From the NCBI GenBank assembly GCA_035268685.1, contig DATFKK010000111.1, positions 1-64,000 on the forward strand: a DNA stretch of 64,000 nucleotides, written 5' to 3'. Positions 28,208-37,424 of this stretch are shown one piece after another. Position 1 is the first letter of the stretch; every line of letters begins with the position of its first letter. The stretch is from Candidatus Krumholzibacteriia bacterium (GTDB lineage: Bacteria > Krumholzibacteriota > Krumholzibacteriia > JAJRXK01). The notes beneath the pieces are model-generated. The model searched no databases, was not told where the DNA came from, and worked only from the letters and a program-made list of their open reading frames with translations. A program made the translations under genes and the position numbers.

Positions 28208-28702
28208 ATGGCCGAGATCACGCTCAAGGGGAATCCCGTCCACACCAGCGGCGACCTGCCCGCCGAGGGCGACAAGATCACCGACTTCAAGCTGGTGGAC
28301 GTCGACCTGGCGGAGAAGTCGCTCGGCGACTACGCCGGCAAGAAGAAGATCCTGAACGTCTTCCCGAGTCTCGACACGCCGGTGTGCGCCATGTCGGTGA
28401 AGAACTTCCACGCCAAGGCCGGCGAGCGCGACGACGTGGTCGTCCTGAACATCTCGGCCGATCTGCCCTTCGCGAACAAGCGTTTCTGCGGGGCCGAGGG
28501 CGTGGAGAACGCTTCGGTGCTCAGCACCTTCCGCAGTGGTTTCGGCGAGGACTACGGCGTGCTGATCATCGACGGCCCGCTGGCCGGTCTGATGTCGCGC
28601 GCGGTGATCGTGGTCGACGAGAACGACAAGGTGGTCCACACCCAGCAGGTGGGCGAGATCACCGACGAGCCGGACTACGACGCCGCCCTGGCTGCTCTCT
28701 GA
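28208..28702 (+). CDS. tpx: Thiol peroxidase (Tpx-type peroxiredoxin)
   Basis: 164 residues, the normal length. MAEITLKGNPVHTSGDLPAE is the Tpx start; the peroxidatic Cys is in FPSLDTPVCAMSVKNFH and the resolving Cys in NKRFCGAEGVENA. It reduces lipid and other hydroperoxides with thioredoxin. AGGAG lies 7 bases before the ATG; longer upstream open frame is out-of-family. Two hairpins follow the stop. Confidence 0.96.
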   Translation: MAEITLKGNPVHTSGDLPAEGDKITDFKLVDVDLAEKSLGDYAGKKKILNVFPSLDTPVCAMSVKNFHAKAGERDDVVVLNISADLPFANKRFCGAEGVENASVLSTFRSGFGEDYGVLIIDGPLAGLMSRAVIVVDENDKVVHTQQVGEITDEPDYDAALAAL

Positions 28703-28706
28703 TCGC

Positions 28707-28764
28707 CCGGGCGCGCCTTCCGCGCCCGGTGGGAATCCCGCTCCGGCCCCGGCCGGGGCGGGAT
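28707..28764 (+). terminator. Two consecutive hairpins after tpx
   Basis: CCGGGCGCG-CCTTC-CGCGCCCGG (28707-28729) is a 9-bp perfect stem. A second arm pair, ATCCCGC at 28735-28741 and GCGGGAT at 28758-28764, follows and is trailed by CCGTCTTCCCC. They separate tpx from the glycosylase gene and probably terminate tpx transcription. Confidence 0.5.
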
Positions 28765-28787
28765 CCGTCTTCCCCCGGACCTCCACC

Positions 28788-29627
28788 ATGCCCGAACTCC
28801 CCGAGGTCGAACGGGGCCGTCGGATCGCCGAGGCCGCGGCCCGTGGCCGGCGCATCGCCCGCGTGAAGTGCGCCGACGATCGCATCGTCTACGACGGCGT
28901 GGCCCCCTCCACGGTGCAGCGCCGACTCCGCGGCCGCCGCGTGGAAGCCGTGCACCGCCACGGCAAGCAGTTGTGGTTCGAACTCGACGCGGGCCCGCAC
29001 CCTCTCTTCCACTTCGGGATGACCGGAGCCTTCCGTGTTCCGCAGCAGCCGGATCTGCAGCTGCGCAGCGGACCGAAGGTCGACGGCCACGAGCCCTGGC
29101 CCCCGCGTTTCACCAGGATCCACCTGTTCCTCGAGGACGGCGGCGAGCTGGTCATGACCAACGCCCGTCGGCTGGGGCGGATCCGGCTGCGTTCCGATCC
29201 TCGGAACGAGCCGCCGATCTCGGCACTGGGCTTCGATCCGCTGCTCGGTCTGCCGTCGCCGAAGCGCTTCGTCGAGCGGCTCGGGCGGCGCACCGGCACC
29301 ATGAAGGGCGTGCTCATGGACCAGTCCTTCGCCGCGGGGGTGGGCAACTGGATCGCCGACGAGGTGCTCTACCAGGCCGGAATCGATCCGCGGCGCCGGG
29401 CGAACACCCTCGCCGAACGCGAGATGCTGACCGTGCGCCGGGCGTTGCGCGCAGTGGTGCGCAAGGCCGTGGAGGTCGACGCCGACAAGGGCCGCTTTCC
29501 GCGGAACTGGCTGTTCCACGTCCGGTGGGGCAAGAACCCCGAGGCGCGGGCAGCGGGGGGCGAGGCCATCGAGTTCCTCACCGTGGGTGGGCGGACCACG
29601 GCCTGGGTCCCGGCACGGCAGCGTTGA
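28788..29627 (+). CDS. mutM: Formamidopyrimidine-DNA glycosylase with zincless finger
   Basis: 279 residues. The N-terminus MPELPEVERGRRIAE gives the catalytic Pro and Glu; FHFGMTGAFRVP and AAGVGNWIADEVLYQAGI (H2TH region) are conserved. The C-terminal four-Cys zinc finger is replaced by FHVRWGKNPEARAAGGEAIEF followed by TVGGRTTAWVPARQ, the zincless version seen in plant and fungal Fpg. It removes oxidised purines from DNA in base-excision repair. It starts shortly after the tpx terminator. Confidence 0.95.
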   Translation: MPELPEVERGRRIAEAAARGRRIARVKCADDRIVYDGVAPSTVQRRLRGRRVEAVHRHGKQLWFELDAGPHPLFHFGMTGAFRVPQQPDLQLRSGPKVDGHEPWPPRFTRIHLFLEDGGELVMTNARRLGRIRLRSDPRNEPPISALGFDPLLGLPSPKRFVERLGRRTGTMKGVLMDQSFAAGVGNWIADEVLYQAGIDPRRRANTLAEREMLTVRRALRAVVRKAVEVDADKGRFPRNWLFHVRWGKNPEARAAGGEAIEFLTVGGRTTAWVPARQR

Positions 29628-29718
29628 CACGATTCGGGCGTGGCCGCGACGACGGCGGCCCGCTAATGTCTTCCGACGTGGAGCCGTTCGCCCACACGCT
29701 CGAGCCCGGGGGTCGATC

Positions 29719-31407
29719 ATGCGCAGGTTCTCGTTCGTTCTTCTCGTCGTTCTCGGTCTGACGACGGGTCCCGTGTTCGCACGCGCGGCGGCGCCTCCGG
29801 CCGAACTGCTCCGGCTGGTCCCCGCCGATCCGCTCGCCGTGGTGTACGTGCCTTCGGTCGAGACGCTCGAGCGCGACGTCCGCTCGCTGGTGGGTGTCTT
29901 CGCGCCGGAGGCGGCCGAGGGGATCTCCTGGATGGACATGCTGCCGCTCGAGATGCGCGGCCTCGAAGAGATCATGGATCCGGCCCGTCCGGCCGCCGTG
30001 GTCCTTCGGCTCATGCCGGGGACGCCCGCTCCCATGTTTTCGATGCTCGTACCCCTGCGCGACGCTTCGACCACACCCGACGAGATCGAGGCACGGCTGC
30101 AGGTCCGACCACTCGCCCTCGACGACGGCTACGCAGTGCTCGGGACCGACACCGCCTACGCTCCGGGGGACGGGGATCCCGCGCTACTGGCCGACGTGGC
30201 AGCCGTCGACGTGACCGCGCGCGTGGACATGGCCGGCCTGTTCCGGGCTCTGGGGCCGATGCTCGACATGTTCGTGCAGATGGCCCTGACGCAGCCACGC
30301 GAGGGCGAAGAGGGTGCGCCGCCACGATCCCTGACCGATGCCGAAGGAGCCGCGGCCGCGCTGGAACTGGTGGGCATGCTGCGCGAGGGGCTGGCCACGC
30401 TCGAGATCACCGCCGACGTCGATGGCGACCACATGGAGCTGGGCGGTGGGGTCGAATTCCTCGCCGACGGTCCCCTCGAGCTCGGCCCGCAGGGTTCGTT
30501 GGACGACGTCTGGGCCCACACCGGTGCGCTGGAGCCGGGGGCCGCCGTGTACATGGCCTCGGCCCTCGACCTCCGGAACCTCGAGCCGTTGGTCCGGGGA
30601 TTCCTCGGTATGATGGCCGAGACCTCGTGGGAGCAGGGCGACTTCGACATGCTCTCGATGCTCTGGAAGGTGCAGATGGGGTCGCCGGCGCTGATGGAAT
30701 CGATGAACCTGACGCCGTACGTGGGATCGTTCCACTTCGACTCGTCGGGCCCGCTCATGCGCTGGATCCAGCCGGCCGTCGATCCCGCTGCGCTGGGGGA
30801 GGCCACCGTCGCCGCGTTCGACGCGGCCACGTCTCTCGGCCTGCGGGCGCAGTGGGGCGAGACCCGGCGGGTCGGCGACTTCGGGGTCCGCTCGGCCGAA
30901 CTCGACATGGACATCGAGACCCTGCTCGAGACCCATTCCGACGCCGACCTCGATCCTCAGGGCGAAGAGGCCGCGGCCATCCGGTCGATGATGGATCTCT
31001 GGCTGTCGACGGTCTGGATCGCGGTGGGTCCCGACCTCGCAGTGACGGCAATGGACGACGACGCAGCGGCGGTCGACGCACTGCTCGAGCGCTTGAGCGC
31101 GGCTCCGGCGGGTGAGGCTCCCGCCGAGCTGGTCGAGGCGCGCGCCTGGGCCGGTGACGGCGCCCTGGGCGTGACCGTCGTCGACGTGGGCCGGATCTTC
31201 CGGATGCTGAGCGACGTCGTCCCGCAGTCGAGCGACGACGTCGACTTCGAGGCCTTGCGCGCCGCATTCGCGGACGCTCCCTCGGCGCCCGTCTTCGGGG
31301 CCACTCGGGTCGACGGGACCTGGCTGCGTGGGCGTATGGAGATGCGGACCGAGTCGGCCCGAGCCCTCTGGACGCTCTTCCGGGGCCTGGGCGAGTCCGA
31401 CCTCTAG
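29719..31407 (+). CDS. Large secreted protein of unknown function
   Basis: 562 residues with a signal peptide (MRRFSFVLLVVLGLTTGPVF, cleavage near ARA). The remainder is Ala/Asp/Leu-rich with repeated motifs of the type AVVLRLMPGTPAPMFSMLV and AVYMASALDLRNLEPLV, reminiscent of DUF3352-like proteins that carry tandem alpha-beta units. No catalytic motif is evident. The ATG is preceded by only a weak Shine-Dalgarno (CCCGGGGGTCG). It is convergent with a second small secreted protein. Confidence 0.72.
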   Translation: MRRFSFVLLVVLGLTTGPVFARAAAPPAELLRLVPADPLAVVYVPSVETLERDVRSLVGVFAPEAAEGISWMDMLPLEMRGLEEIMDPARPAAVVLRLMPGTPAPMFSMLVPLRDASTTPDEIEARLQVRPLALDDGYAVLGTDTAYAPGDGDPALLADVAAVDVTARVDMAGLFRALGPMLDMFVQMALTQPREGEEGAPPRSLTDAEGAAAALELVGMLREGLATLEITADVDGDHMELGGGVEFLADGPLELGPQGSLDDVWAHTGALEPGAAVYMASALDLRNLEPLVRGFLGMMAETSWEQGDFDMLSMLWKVQMGSPALMESMNLTPYVGSFHFDSSGPLMRWIQPAVDPAALGEATVAAFDAATSLGLRAQWGETRRVGDFGVRSAELDMDIETLLETHSDADLDPQGEEAAAIRSMMDLWLSTVWIAVGPDLAVTAMDDDAAAVDALLERLSAAPAGEAPAELVEARAWAGDGALGVTVVDVGRIFRMLSDVVPQSSDDVDFEALRAAFADAPSAPVFGATRVDGTWLRGRMEMRTESARALWTLFRGLGESDL

Positions 31408-31419
31408 TCGCCTGGTCGC

Positions 31420-31977
31420 CTAGTCGCCGCCGGTCTCCACCGACGGGAACACAACCTCGGCCGTGGGGTCCTCCTCGTAGACGACCCCGTGGCCGGGGAC
31501 CCACTCGCCGTTCTTCAGGTACTCCGCGTGGCTCTCGAGCCGGCCGTCGTCGAGGATCCTCGAGGTCGACCGCACGGCGGTCACGCCCTCGTTCGAGCCG
31601 ACGACCTCCTCGTGCGACACGAACATCCCGTCGTCGGCGACGATGGTGCCGGTGGTGTAGAAGCCCGCCGTGGTGAAGTAGAAGTAGATCAACCGCTCGC
31701 GTTCACGGTCGTACATCACCATGGTCTCGCCGCCGTACTCGCCGTCGTTCAGCGAGTGGACGATCCGGATCCCCTGGCCGTTCAGGGCCCACTCCCAGCG
31801 CTGCACGTCGACGCGCGGATTCTCGGGTGTCGAGTCGACGAACTCGCCGCGCCAGGTCTTCCCGACGAAGGGTGCGAGCACGGCCAGGTGCTCGTTCGGA
31901 GGGGCCGCTCCGGCGGCGAGGGGCTGCAGGAGCAGGGCGAGCAGGACGACGATCACGGTCGAGGAGGACTGGCGCAT
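31420..31977 (-). CDS. Small secreted protein of unknown function (DUF1579/SnoaL-like composition)
   Basis: 185 residues with a signal peptide (SSTVIVVLLALLLQPLAAG). Strands such as GKTWRGEF, VQRWEWALNGQGIRI, GETMVMYDRERERLIYFYF and STSRILDDGRLESHAEYL match the lipocalin-like pattern of proteins that measure or bind a compound; the family is not certain. The chosen ATG begins the signal peptide; an upstream in-frame Met region overlaps the next gene. Confidence 0.68.
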   Translation of the reverse strand: MRQSSSTVIVVLLALLLQPLAAGAAPPNEHLAVLAPFVGKTWRGEFVDSTPENPRVDVQRWEWALNGQGIRIVHSLNDGEYGGETMVMYDRERERLIYFYFTTAGFYTTGTIVADDGMFVSHEEVVGSNEGVTAVRSTSRILDDGRLESHAEYLKNGEWVPGHGVVYEEDPTAEVVFPSVETGGD

Positions 31978-32044
31978 GGGAATCGGCCTCGGGGTCCGGG
32001 GGCGTGGAGTCTCGACTCCTCGGTGCGTTCGGGGCAAGTCCGGA

Positions 32045-33433
32045 TCATCCGGCTCCCCGCGCTCCGGAATCGGCCACCGGTCCCCGCGTCTCGGTGAAGG
32101 CCATGCCTTCGTCGCCGAGATCGCGCAGCACGGGGCCATGGATCGACGGGTGCAACGGGAGGTGGGCCCCGACCAGGTCCAGTTCCCCGGTCAGGAGCAA
32201 CCGCGTCACCATGACCACCGGTGCTCCCACGCTGCGGGCCATCGCCGTGAAACCGTCGGGTTCGCCGCGATGGACCATGGTCGAGCCGATGTGCTCGGCC
32301 GGCCGGTCGTCGTACTCCACGTCGAGTTCGTGCTTGATGATCACCACGTCGCGGTCGCCGTGCCTCAGCGGCATCTTCCGCGCCAGGAGATTGGTCAGCA
32401 TGGCCGCTGCGGTCTCGCCCTGGCCCTCGATCTTCTCGTCGGAGAACAGTCCGAGCCAGCGCAGGTTCTCCATGATCCGGCCGGTGGGGCTGATGTCGAG
32501 GAACTTCGAGACCCGTTCCTCGATGTCGGGAACCCGGTCACCGGAGAGGATCATCGGCAGGAACATCTCGACGACGTCACGGTACGTCCTGTTCTCCAGG
32601 TCGGGAATGCGCAGGTGTTCGTTCGGCAGACCCAGGGCCACGATGCGTGACCACGTCTCGCTCCAGCCCGGGTAGCGCAAGGTGCCGCGGATCATGGTCT
32701 CGACCTCGTCGAGGCCGAAGCTCTGCATGTAGCTGAGCGAGTCACGGTTCGGATAGGCCTCGAGCCTTCCGACCCCATCGACGTCGACGTGCCAGGTGTG
32801 ATGGAAGACGTGGTGGAAGGGCACGCACTTGATGTGCCCGTGCTCCATGTACTGCGCGCCCGTCTCGCTGCTCATGGCCACGTTGCGGGGGTTCCAGGTC
32901 ACGACGTAGCGCATGGGATTGGTGTCGGCGTTCTCCGGTGCCGGGACTCCGCTGCCGTAGCTACGGAAGGCGCGTACGTGGCCCCCCTCGCGATCCACAC
33001 GGTCGATGAGCGCCATGGCCGACATGTGGTCGATCCCCGGGTCCAGGCCCAGTTCGCACAGCAGCAGGGTGTTCTTCCGCACGGCCTCCTCGTGCATGTC
33101 CCGGATCGGGCGCGTGCGGTAGCTGACCGAGAGCATCGGCGTGGAGTGGGCGAGGCAGTCCCACGCGACCAGGTCGAGGAAGCGTGGGGCGAGCATGTTG
33201 ACCACGACGTCGGCCTCGCCGATCCAGCGGTCACGGCTCTCCCCGTCGTTGATGTCGAAGGCGATCGCCCGTCCCCGGGTGTGATCTCCCACGCGGCGGG
33301 CGGCGAGGTCGGCGTCGCGGTCGCCGACGGTGATCTGCCAGTCGTGCTCTTGCGCCAGGTCGAGCAGGCGTGAGATCAGGTAGGGCGCGCTCTGTCCGGC
33401 GCCGAGGACGAGGATCTGCTTCAAGGTTCTCAC
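32045..33433 (-). CDS. Saccharopine dehydrogenase family protein (SDH half of lysine catabolism)
   Basis: 462 residues. The Rossmann N-terminus is ILVLGAGQSAPYLISRLL, followed by GDRDADLAAR and NMLAPRF. The C-terminal saccharopine domain carries ELGLDPGIDHMSAMALIDRV, FRSYGSGVPAPEN, and PLRHGDRDVVIIKHELDVEY. SDH oxidises saccharopine to glutamate and aminoadipate semialdehyde. It starts at GTG 33433; the Shine-Dalgarno is weak. A lysine-ketoglutarate-reductase-like gene lies 5 kb upstream on the same strand, so the two activities appear as separate proteins. Confidence 0.88.
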   Translation of the reverse strand: MRTLKQILVLGAGQSAPYLISRLLDLAQEHDWQITVGDRDADLAARRVGDHTRGRAIAFDINDGESRDRWIGEADVVVNMLAPRFLDLVAWDCLAHSTPMLSVSYRTRPIRDMHEEAVRKNTLLLCELGLDPGIDHMSAMALIDRVDREGGHVRAFRSYGSGVPAPENADTNPMRYVVTWNPRNVAMSSETGAQYMEHGHIKCVPFHHVFHHTWHVDVDGVGRLEAYPNRDSLSYMQSFGLDEVETMIRGTLRYPGWSETWSRIVALGLPNEHLRIPDLENRTYRDVVEMFLPMILSGDRVPDIEERVSKFLDISPTGRIMENLRWLGLFSDEKIEGQGETAAAMLTNLLARKMPLRHGDRDVVIIKHELDVEYDDRPAEHIGSTMVHRGEPDGFTAMARSVGAPVVMVTRLLLTGELDLVGAHLPLHPSIHGPVLRDLGDEGMAFTETRGPVADSGARGAG

Positions 33434-33565
33434 GCTGGGTCGGGGGGCCGTGAGTCGGCTGCGGGCGCGACGACGAAGTGCGCCCGCAGCCCGGCGGACG
33501 CCCCAATGTGTACGGCCCGAGGCCGGGGCGCAACTGTGGGTTGCGGATCGGATGCCGTCGTCGGC

Positions 33566-34936
33566 TCAGCCCCCGACGAAGTCGCCGAACACACCGAAGA
33601 TGTTCAGCAGCACGATGAAGATCACCACCGGGCAGATGTAGCGGACGAAGATCCACCAGAACGAGATCGACCTCTCGGAGACACCGCTGCCCAGCTTGAG
33701 TTCGGCGGCCGCCCCACGCCGACCCCAGATCCAACCGACGAAGATCGACAGCAGCAGCGCCCCCAGGGCCAGCGAGATGTTCCCCCAGAGGAAATCCATG
33801 ACCGACAGGAAGTCGCTCTTGCCCAGGATCGAGAAGCCCTCACCGCCGAGGGCCGGCACGGCGCCCTGCGACAGCGCCGACGGCAGACCGATCAGGAAGC
33901 AGGCGACCGCCACCGTCCACACGCTCTTTCGCCGTGACCACTTCTTCTCGTCGACGGTGTAGCTCACGACGACTTCGAGCAACGACACGGTCGAGGTCAG
34001 CGCCGCCACCGAGAGCAGCAGGAAGAACAGCAGGCCGACGACCTGACCGGCCGGCATCGCGTCGAAGACCTTGGGCAGCGTCATGAACACCAGCGCCGGT
34101 CCGCCCGCGGGGTCCTCGCCTGCCGCGAACACCGCCGGAAAGATCATGAGTCCGGCCAGCAGCGCGATCCCCGTGTCGAAGAGCGCCACCGATCCGCCCG
34201 CGATCCGCAGGTTCGAGGTCTTCGGCAGATAGCTGCCGTAGGTGATCATGGCGCCCATCCCGAGGCTCAGCGAGAAGAACGCCTGACCGAGCGCGGCCAG
34301 CACCACCGGACCGTCCACCTTCGAGAAATCCGGTTTCAGGTAGAACTCCAGTCCCGCTCCGGCACCGGGAAGCGTCAGCCCCCGGACGATCACCACGAAC
34401 ATGAGCAGGAGGAGGATCGGCATGAGGATCTTCGCCGCGCGCTCGATCCCCTTCTCCACACCGCCCAGGACGACGAAGACCGTGAACAGCATGAACAGCG
34501 CGAAGAGCGGTACGACGACCACCGGATCCGCGATGAACTCGGTGAAGGGAAGGTCATGGGCCACGAATCCCTTGAAGACGTACCCGAAGACCCAGCCGGC
34601 GATGACTCCGTAGTAGCTCAGGATGAACACTCCGGTGAGCACGCCCAGCGCCCCGACGATCCACCACGGAGTGTTCGGCGCGATCGCCTTGATCGCGCCG
34701 ACGGGATTCTTGTGCGCCGACCGGCCCACCAACAGTTCGGCGAAGAGATACGGCAGGCAGATCAGGGCGATGCACGCCAGGTAGATGATCACGAACGCGG
34801 CGCCGCCGTTCTCCCCCGCCACGTAGGGGAAACGCCAGATGTTGCCGAGTCCGATCGCCGATCCGGCGGCGGCGAGGACGAAGCCGAGGCTCGATCCCCA
34901 TTGGCCGCGTGCGGGTCGTTCTTCCTGGGTCTGCAT
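33566..34936 (-). CDS. Sodium-dependent transporter of the NSS/SNF family
   Basis: 456 residues with about 11-12 membrane helices. The NSS signature is present at the start of TM1: GFVLAAAGSAIGLGNIWRFP and YVAGENGGAAF. Later, FFSLSLGMGAMITYGSYL and LTSTVSLLEVVV contribute the Na+ and substrate sites. NSS proteins in bacteria carry amino acids. Position beside the saccharopine gene suggests lysine or a related amino acid as substrate, which is inference. The start is ATG 34936 with AGGAG 6 bases upstream. Confidence 0.94.
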   Translation of the reverse strand: MQTQEERPARGQWGSSLGFVLAAAGSAIGLGNIWRFPYVAGENGGAAFVIIYLACIALICLPYLFAELLVGRSAHKNPVGAIKAIAPNTPWWIVGALGVLTGVFILSYYGVIAGWVFGYVFKGFVAHDLPFTEFIADPVVVVPLFALFMLFTVFVVLGGVEKGIERAAKILMPILLLLMFVVIVRGLTLPGAGAGLEFYLKPDFSKVDGPVVLAALGQAFFSLSLGMGAMITYGSYLPKTSNLRIAGGSVALFDTGIALLAGLMIFPAVFAAGEDPAGGPALVFMTLPKVFDAMPAGQVVGLLFFLLLSVAALTSTVSLLEVVVSYTVDEKKWSRRKSVWTVAVACFLIGLPSALSQGAVPALGGEGFSILGKSDFLSVMDFLWGNISLALGALLLSIFVGWIWGRRGAAAELKLGSGVSERSISFWWIFVRYICPVVIFIVLLNIFGVFGDFVGG

Positions 34937-35221
34937 CGTTTCTCCTGCGTGCACCGGTGGGCGACCCGCGGCGGGCGGGCCTGGTGGGCCGGGATTCCGC
35001 GCCCGGTCGGGCGCGCGAGCCCGCGAGTCTAAGGATGCGATGAGGAAACGGTCAAGGTTCGCGAATCCGGCGAAAGTCGGGTGAGAGTCACGTTTCAGGT
35101 GGATGGATCCCGAGCGACGGCCCTGCTATACTCGGTCTGTATGCTTCGTGCCCGGGGGCGATTTCCGGAACGCGGACGATCGTACCCCAACCCAACCTCG
35201 AGCGCTTCAGTAAGGAACCCC
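34937..35221. other. Divergent intergenic region with extended -10 promoter
   Basis: The 285 bases between the NSS transporter and the OB-fold protein gene hold no convincing gene. On the + strand TGCTATACT (35124-35132) is an extended -10; the matching -35 is poor (TGGATC, 17 bases upstream). It would transcribe the OB-fold gene starting at 35222. No operator repeat was seen. Confidence 0.45.
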
Positions 35222-35920
35222 ATGATCAAGAGGCTCACGACCATCGTTTCGACCGTCGCTCTCGTGGCCGGTGCCGCCGGTGTGGCCACCGCCCAGACGA
35301 GCGCAGAGATCCACGGCGACCCCGGCTGCGCGCCGAGCCCGTTCGACGGCGACACCGTCACGCTGACCGGCGTCGTGTACGTCGAGGCCGGCACCTACAA
35401 CAGCGGCTCCGTGTACTTCCAGGACAACACCGACGGCGGCATGACCTTCTTCGACTCGGCCTTCCAGGGCGTGCTCGCCGAGGGTGACGAGATCGAGGTC
35501 ACCGGGACCGTCGGTGCCTTCAACGAGGAGATCCAGCTCAACGGCGTGACCGTGAACGTGCTCAGCTCCGGCAACGCCATCACCCCCGTCACCCTGACCA
35601 GCGGCGACCTGGCGGACGGCACCGACCAGCTCGGCAACTTCGTCGAGGTCGAGGGGCTGCTCAGCATCGTCAGCTCCGGCTTCAACAGCGTGTACGAGGT
35701 CGACGACGGCAGCGGTCCCGTGATCGTGTTCGTCGACGGCACCACCGGCATCGACACCGCCGCTCTGGACGCCCTCGCGGGCGACATCGTGCGTGTCCGT
35801 GGCTCCAGCAAGTGCTTCCAGGGCATCGGCGAGGTCCTGCCCCGCCGTGACGCCGACATCGAACTGCTGACCGTGGACAGCGACGAGACCAGCTTCGGCG
35901 AGGTCAAGGCCCGGTTCTAG
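35222..35920 (+). CDS. Secreted OB-fold protein
   Basis: 232 residues with a signal peptide (TTIVSTVALVAGAAGVATAQ). Two OB-like stretches follow: DTVTLTGVVYVEAGTYNSG with GDEIEVTGTVGAFNEEIQL, and NFVEVEGLLSIVSSG with GDIVRVRGSSKCFQG. The 'YFQDNTDGGMTFF' pattern is that of the secreted nuclease-associated OB domain often found with sorting-tag proteins. No nuclease domain is present here. Cys at ADPGCAP-like GDPGCAP and SKCFQG may pair. Role unknown. Confidence 0.8.
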   Translation: MIKRLTTIVSTVALVAGAAGVATAQTSAEIHGDPGCAPSPFDGDTVTLTGVVYVEAGTYNSGSVYFQDNTDGGMTFFDSAFQGVLAEGDEIEVTGTVGAFNEEIQLNGVTVNVLSSGNAITPVTLTSGDLADGTDQLGNFVEVEGLLSIVSSGFNSVYEVDDGSGPVIVFVDGTTGIDTAALDALAGDIVRVRGSSKCFQGIGEVLPRRDADIELLTVDSDETSFGEVKARF

Positions 35921-35946
35921 GCCCGACCTTCGATCCGAACGGATCC

Positions 35947-35978
35947 AGGAGGGGCGTCCCGCGCGGGGCGCCCCTCCT
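35947..35978. terminator. Hairpin between convergent genes
   Basis: AGGAGGGGCG (35947-35956) and CGCCCCTCCT (35969-35978) form a 10-bp perfect stem around a 12-base loop that itself can pair CCC with GGG. It lies 26 bases after the OB-fold gene and 10 bases before the end of the aminotransferase gene. There is no T tract. Confidence 0.5.
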
Positions 35979-35987
35979 CCGTGGTGC

Positions 35988-37298
35988 TCAGCCATCGCGG
36001 CGAGCTCCGTCGAGCAGCCAGTCCGCCATCACACGCGCGGCCTCGAGGGTCGACGGGCAGTGGATGTCGAGGAACTCTTCGTCGAGGGGGCGGTCACTCG
36101 GGACCTCACGGGCAGCGACGATGGCGCGCGCGCCGTCGAAGTTCACGTAGGCCAGTCGAGCGGTCAGTTCGTCGGGCGGACGCCCGAAGTCGCTTCCCGG
36201 CAGGATCGCCACTCCGGTCTCCTCCAACAGCTTCTCGCACAGGTCGCGGCTCGTGCGGATGCCACGCGCCGCCAGGGCCTCGCGGTGGTTGCAGAAGTCG
36301 GGGAACAGATAGAAACCGCCGCGGGGATCGATGACCTCGGCGCCGGCGTCGCGGAGCCGGCTGGCCAGGGCCCGGCCGAGCGCGCGCAGGACCCTCCGGC
36401 TCTGCTGCAGGTACTCTTCGATCTCGAGCCCGCCCTCGAAGGCCCGCACCGCGGCGAACTGGATCGGCGCCGAGGTCGACGTGTAGGTCTCGCTCGCGAC
36501 GGCGGCCATGGCGTCGAGCAGCCAGCAGAGACCCGGCGGGAAGGTGAAGGTCCCGAGCCGCCAGCCGCCGGCACCACACCACTTCGACAGTCCCGCACTG
36601 ACGATCGTGCCCTCGGGGTAGTAGCGCGCGATCGACACGTGCTGTCCACGGTGGTGCAGTTCGCCGTAGATCTCGTCGCTCACCACGACCATGCGGTACT
36701 TCCGGGCCACCCGGGCCAGGGCGCGCAGGTCGTCGGTGCGGAGCGTGTCGCCCGTTGGGTTGCTGGGGTAGTTCAGGATGACGATCCGCGGCCGGCCGGG
36801 GTCCTCGGACCCAAGTCGCTCGAGTTCTTCGGGCGTGAGCCTCCAGCGATTGCTCGCGCGGGTCTCCAGCCACCGCACCTGCCGGCCCAGGATGTGGGCC
36901 TGGGGCGCGTAGCTGACCCAGCTCGGTGTGGGGATCACCAGATCGCCGTAGTACACGAGCTGCAGAAGGAACATGAGCTCCTTGCTGCCCGGCCCGATCA
37001 GCACGTGGTTGCCTTCGCAGTGCAGTCCGTCGGTGCGACGGTGGTAGGCCGCCACGGCTCCGCGGAGCTGGCGGAGCCCGCGCACCGGTAGGTAGGCCTT
37101 CTGGTGGGCGTTCTGTCGCAGGGCCTCGATCACCACCTCGGGCACGGGAAAGGGCGACTGGCCGAGTCCCAGGCGGTACACGTCACGTCCTTGCCGCCGG
37201 AGCTCCTCGCTCCGCTCGTTGATCGCGAGCGTGGCCGATGCACGCATCCCGCGCACGTTCAAGTTCAGGTGGACCTCGGGAGCGGGACGCGACGCCAT
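35988..37298 (-). CDS. PLP-dependent class I/II aminotransferase
   Basis: 436 residues. Fold-type I motifs: VYRLGLGQSPFPVP, AYLPVRGLRQLRGAV, NYPSNPTGDTLR, VVVSDEIYGELHH, the PLP-binding Lys in SAGLSKWCGAGGWRLG, and a C-terminal Arg region in TARLAYVNFDGAR. Substrate not defined; members include aspartate, aromatic and aminoadipate aminotransferases. Its location between the saccharopine-pathway genes makes an aminoadipate role possible. GAGGAG lies 8 bases upstream of the ATG. It is divergent from the alpha-oxoamine synthase gene. Confidence 0.92.
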   Translation of the reverse strand: MASRPAPEVHLNLNVRGMRASATLAINERSEELRRQGRDVYRLGLGQSPFPVPEVVIEALRQNAHQKAYLPVRGLRQLRGAVAAYHRRTDGLHCEGNHVLIGPGSKELMFLLQLVYYGDLVIPTPSWVSYAPQAHILGRQVRWLETRASNRWRLTPEELERLGSEDPGRPRIVILNYPSNPTGDTLRTDDLRALARVARKYRMVVVSDEIYGELHHRGQHVSIARYYPEGTIVSAGLSKWCGAGGWRLGTFTFPPGLCWLLDAMAAVASETYTSTSAPIQFAAVRAFEGGLEIEEYLQQSRRVLRALGRALASRLRDAGAEVIDPRGGFYLFPDFCNHREALAARGIRTSRDLCEKLLEETGVAILPGSDFGRPPDELTARLAYVNFDGARAIVAAREVPSDRPLDEEFLDIHCPSTLEAARVMADWLLDGARRDG

Positions 37299-37424
37299 GG
37301 CGGACTCCTCGCGCGGTGGAGGGCGGGGGCGGCACCGCCTTGTCCGCCCCAGGCTTCGAAGCTAGCATCCCATCGTACGGGATCAATCGTCCTGACGTGT
37401 CACCCGCTGCGCGAAGGAACCGCC

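Noticed and set aside
29624-29669. TTGACA at 29624 with TAATGT at 29664 upstream of the secreted protein
   Set aside because: The spacing is 34 bases, too long for a sigma-70 promoter; the TTGACA overlaps the glycosylase stop codon.
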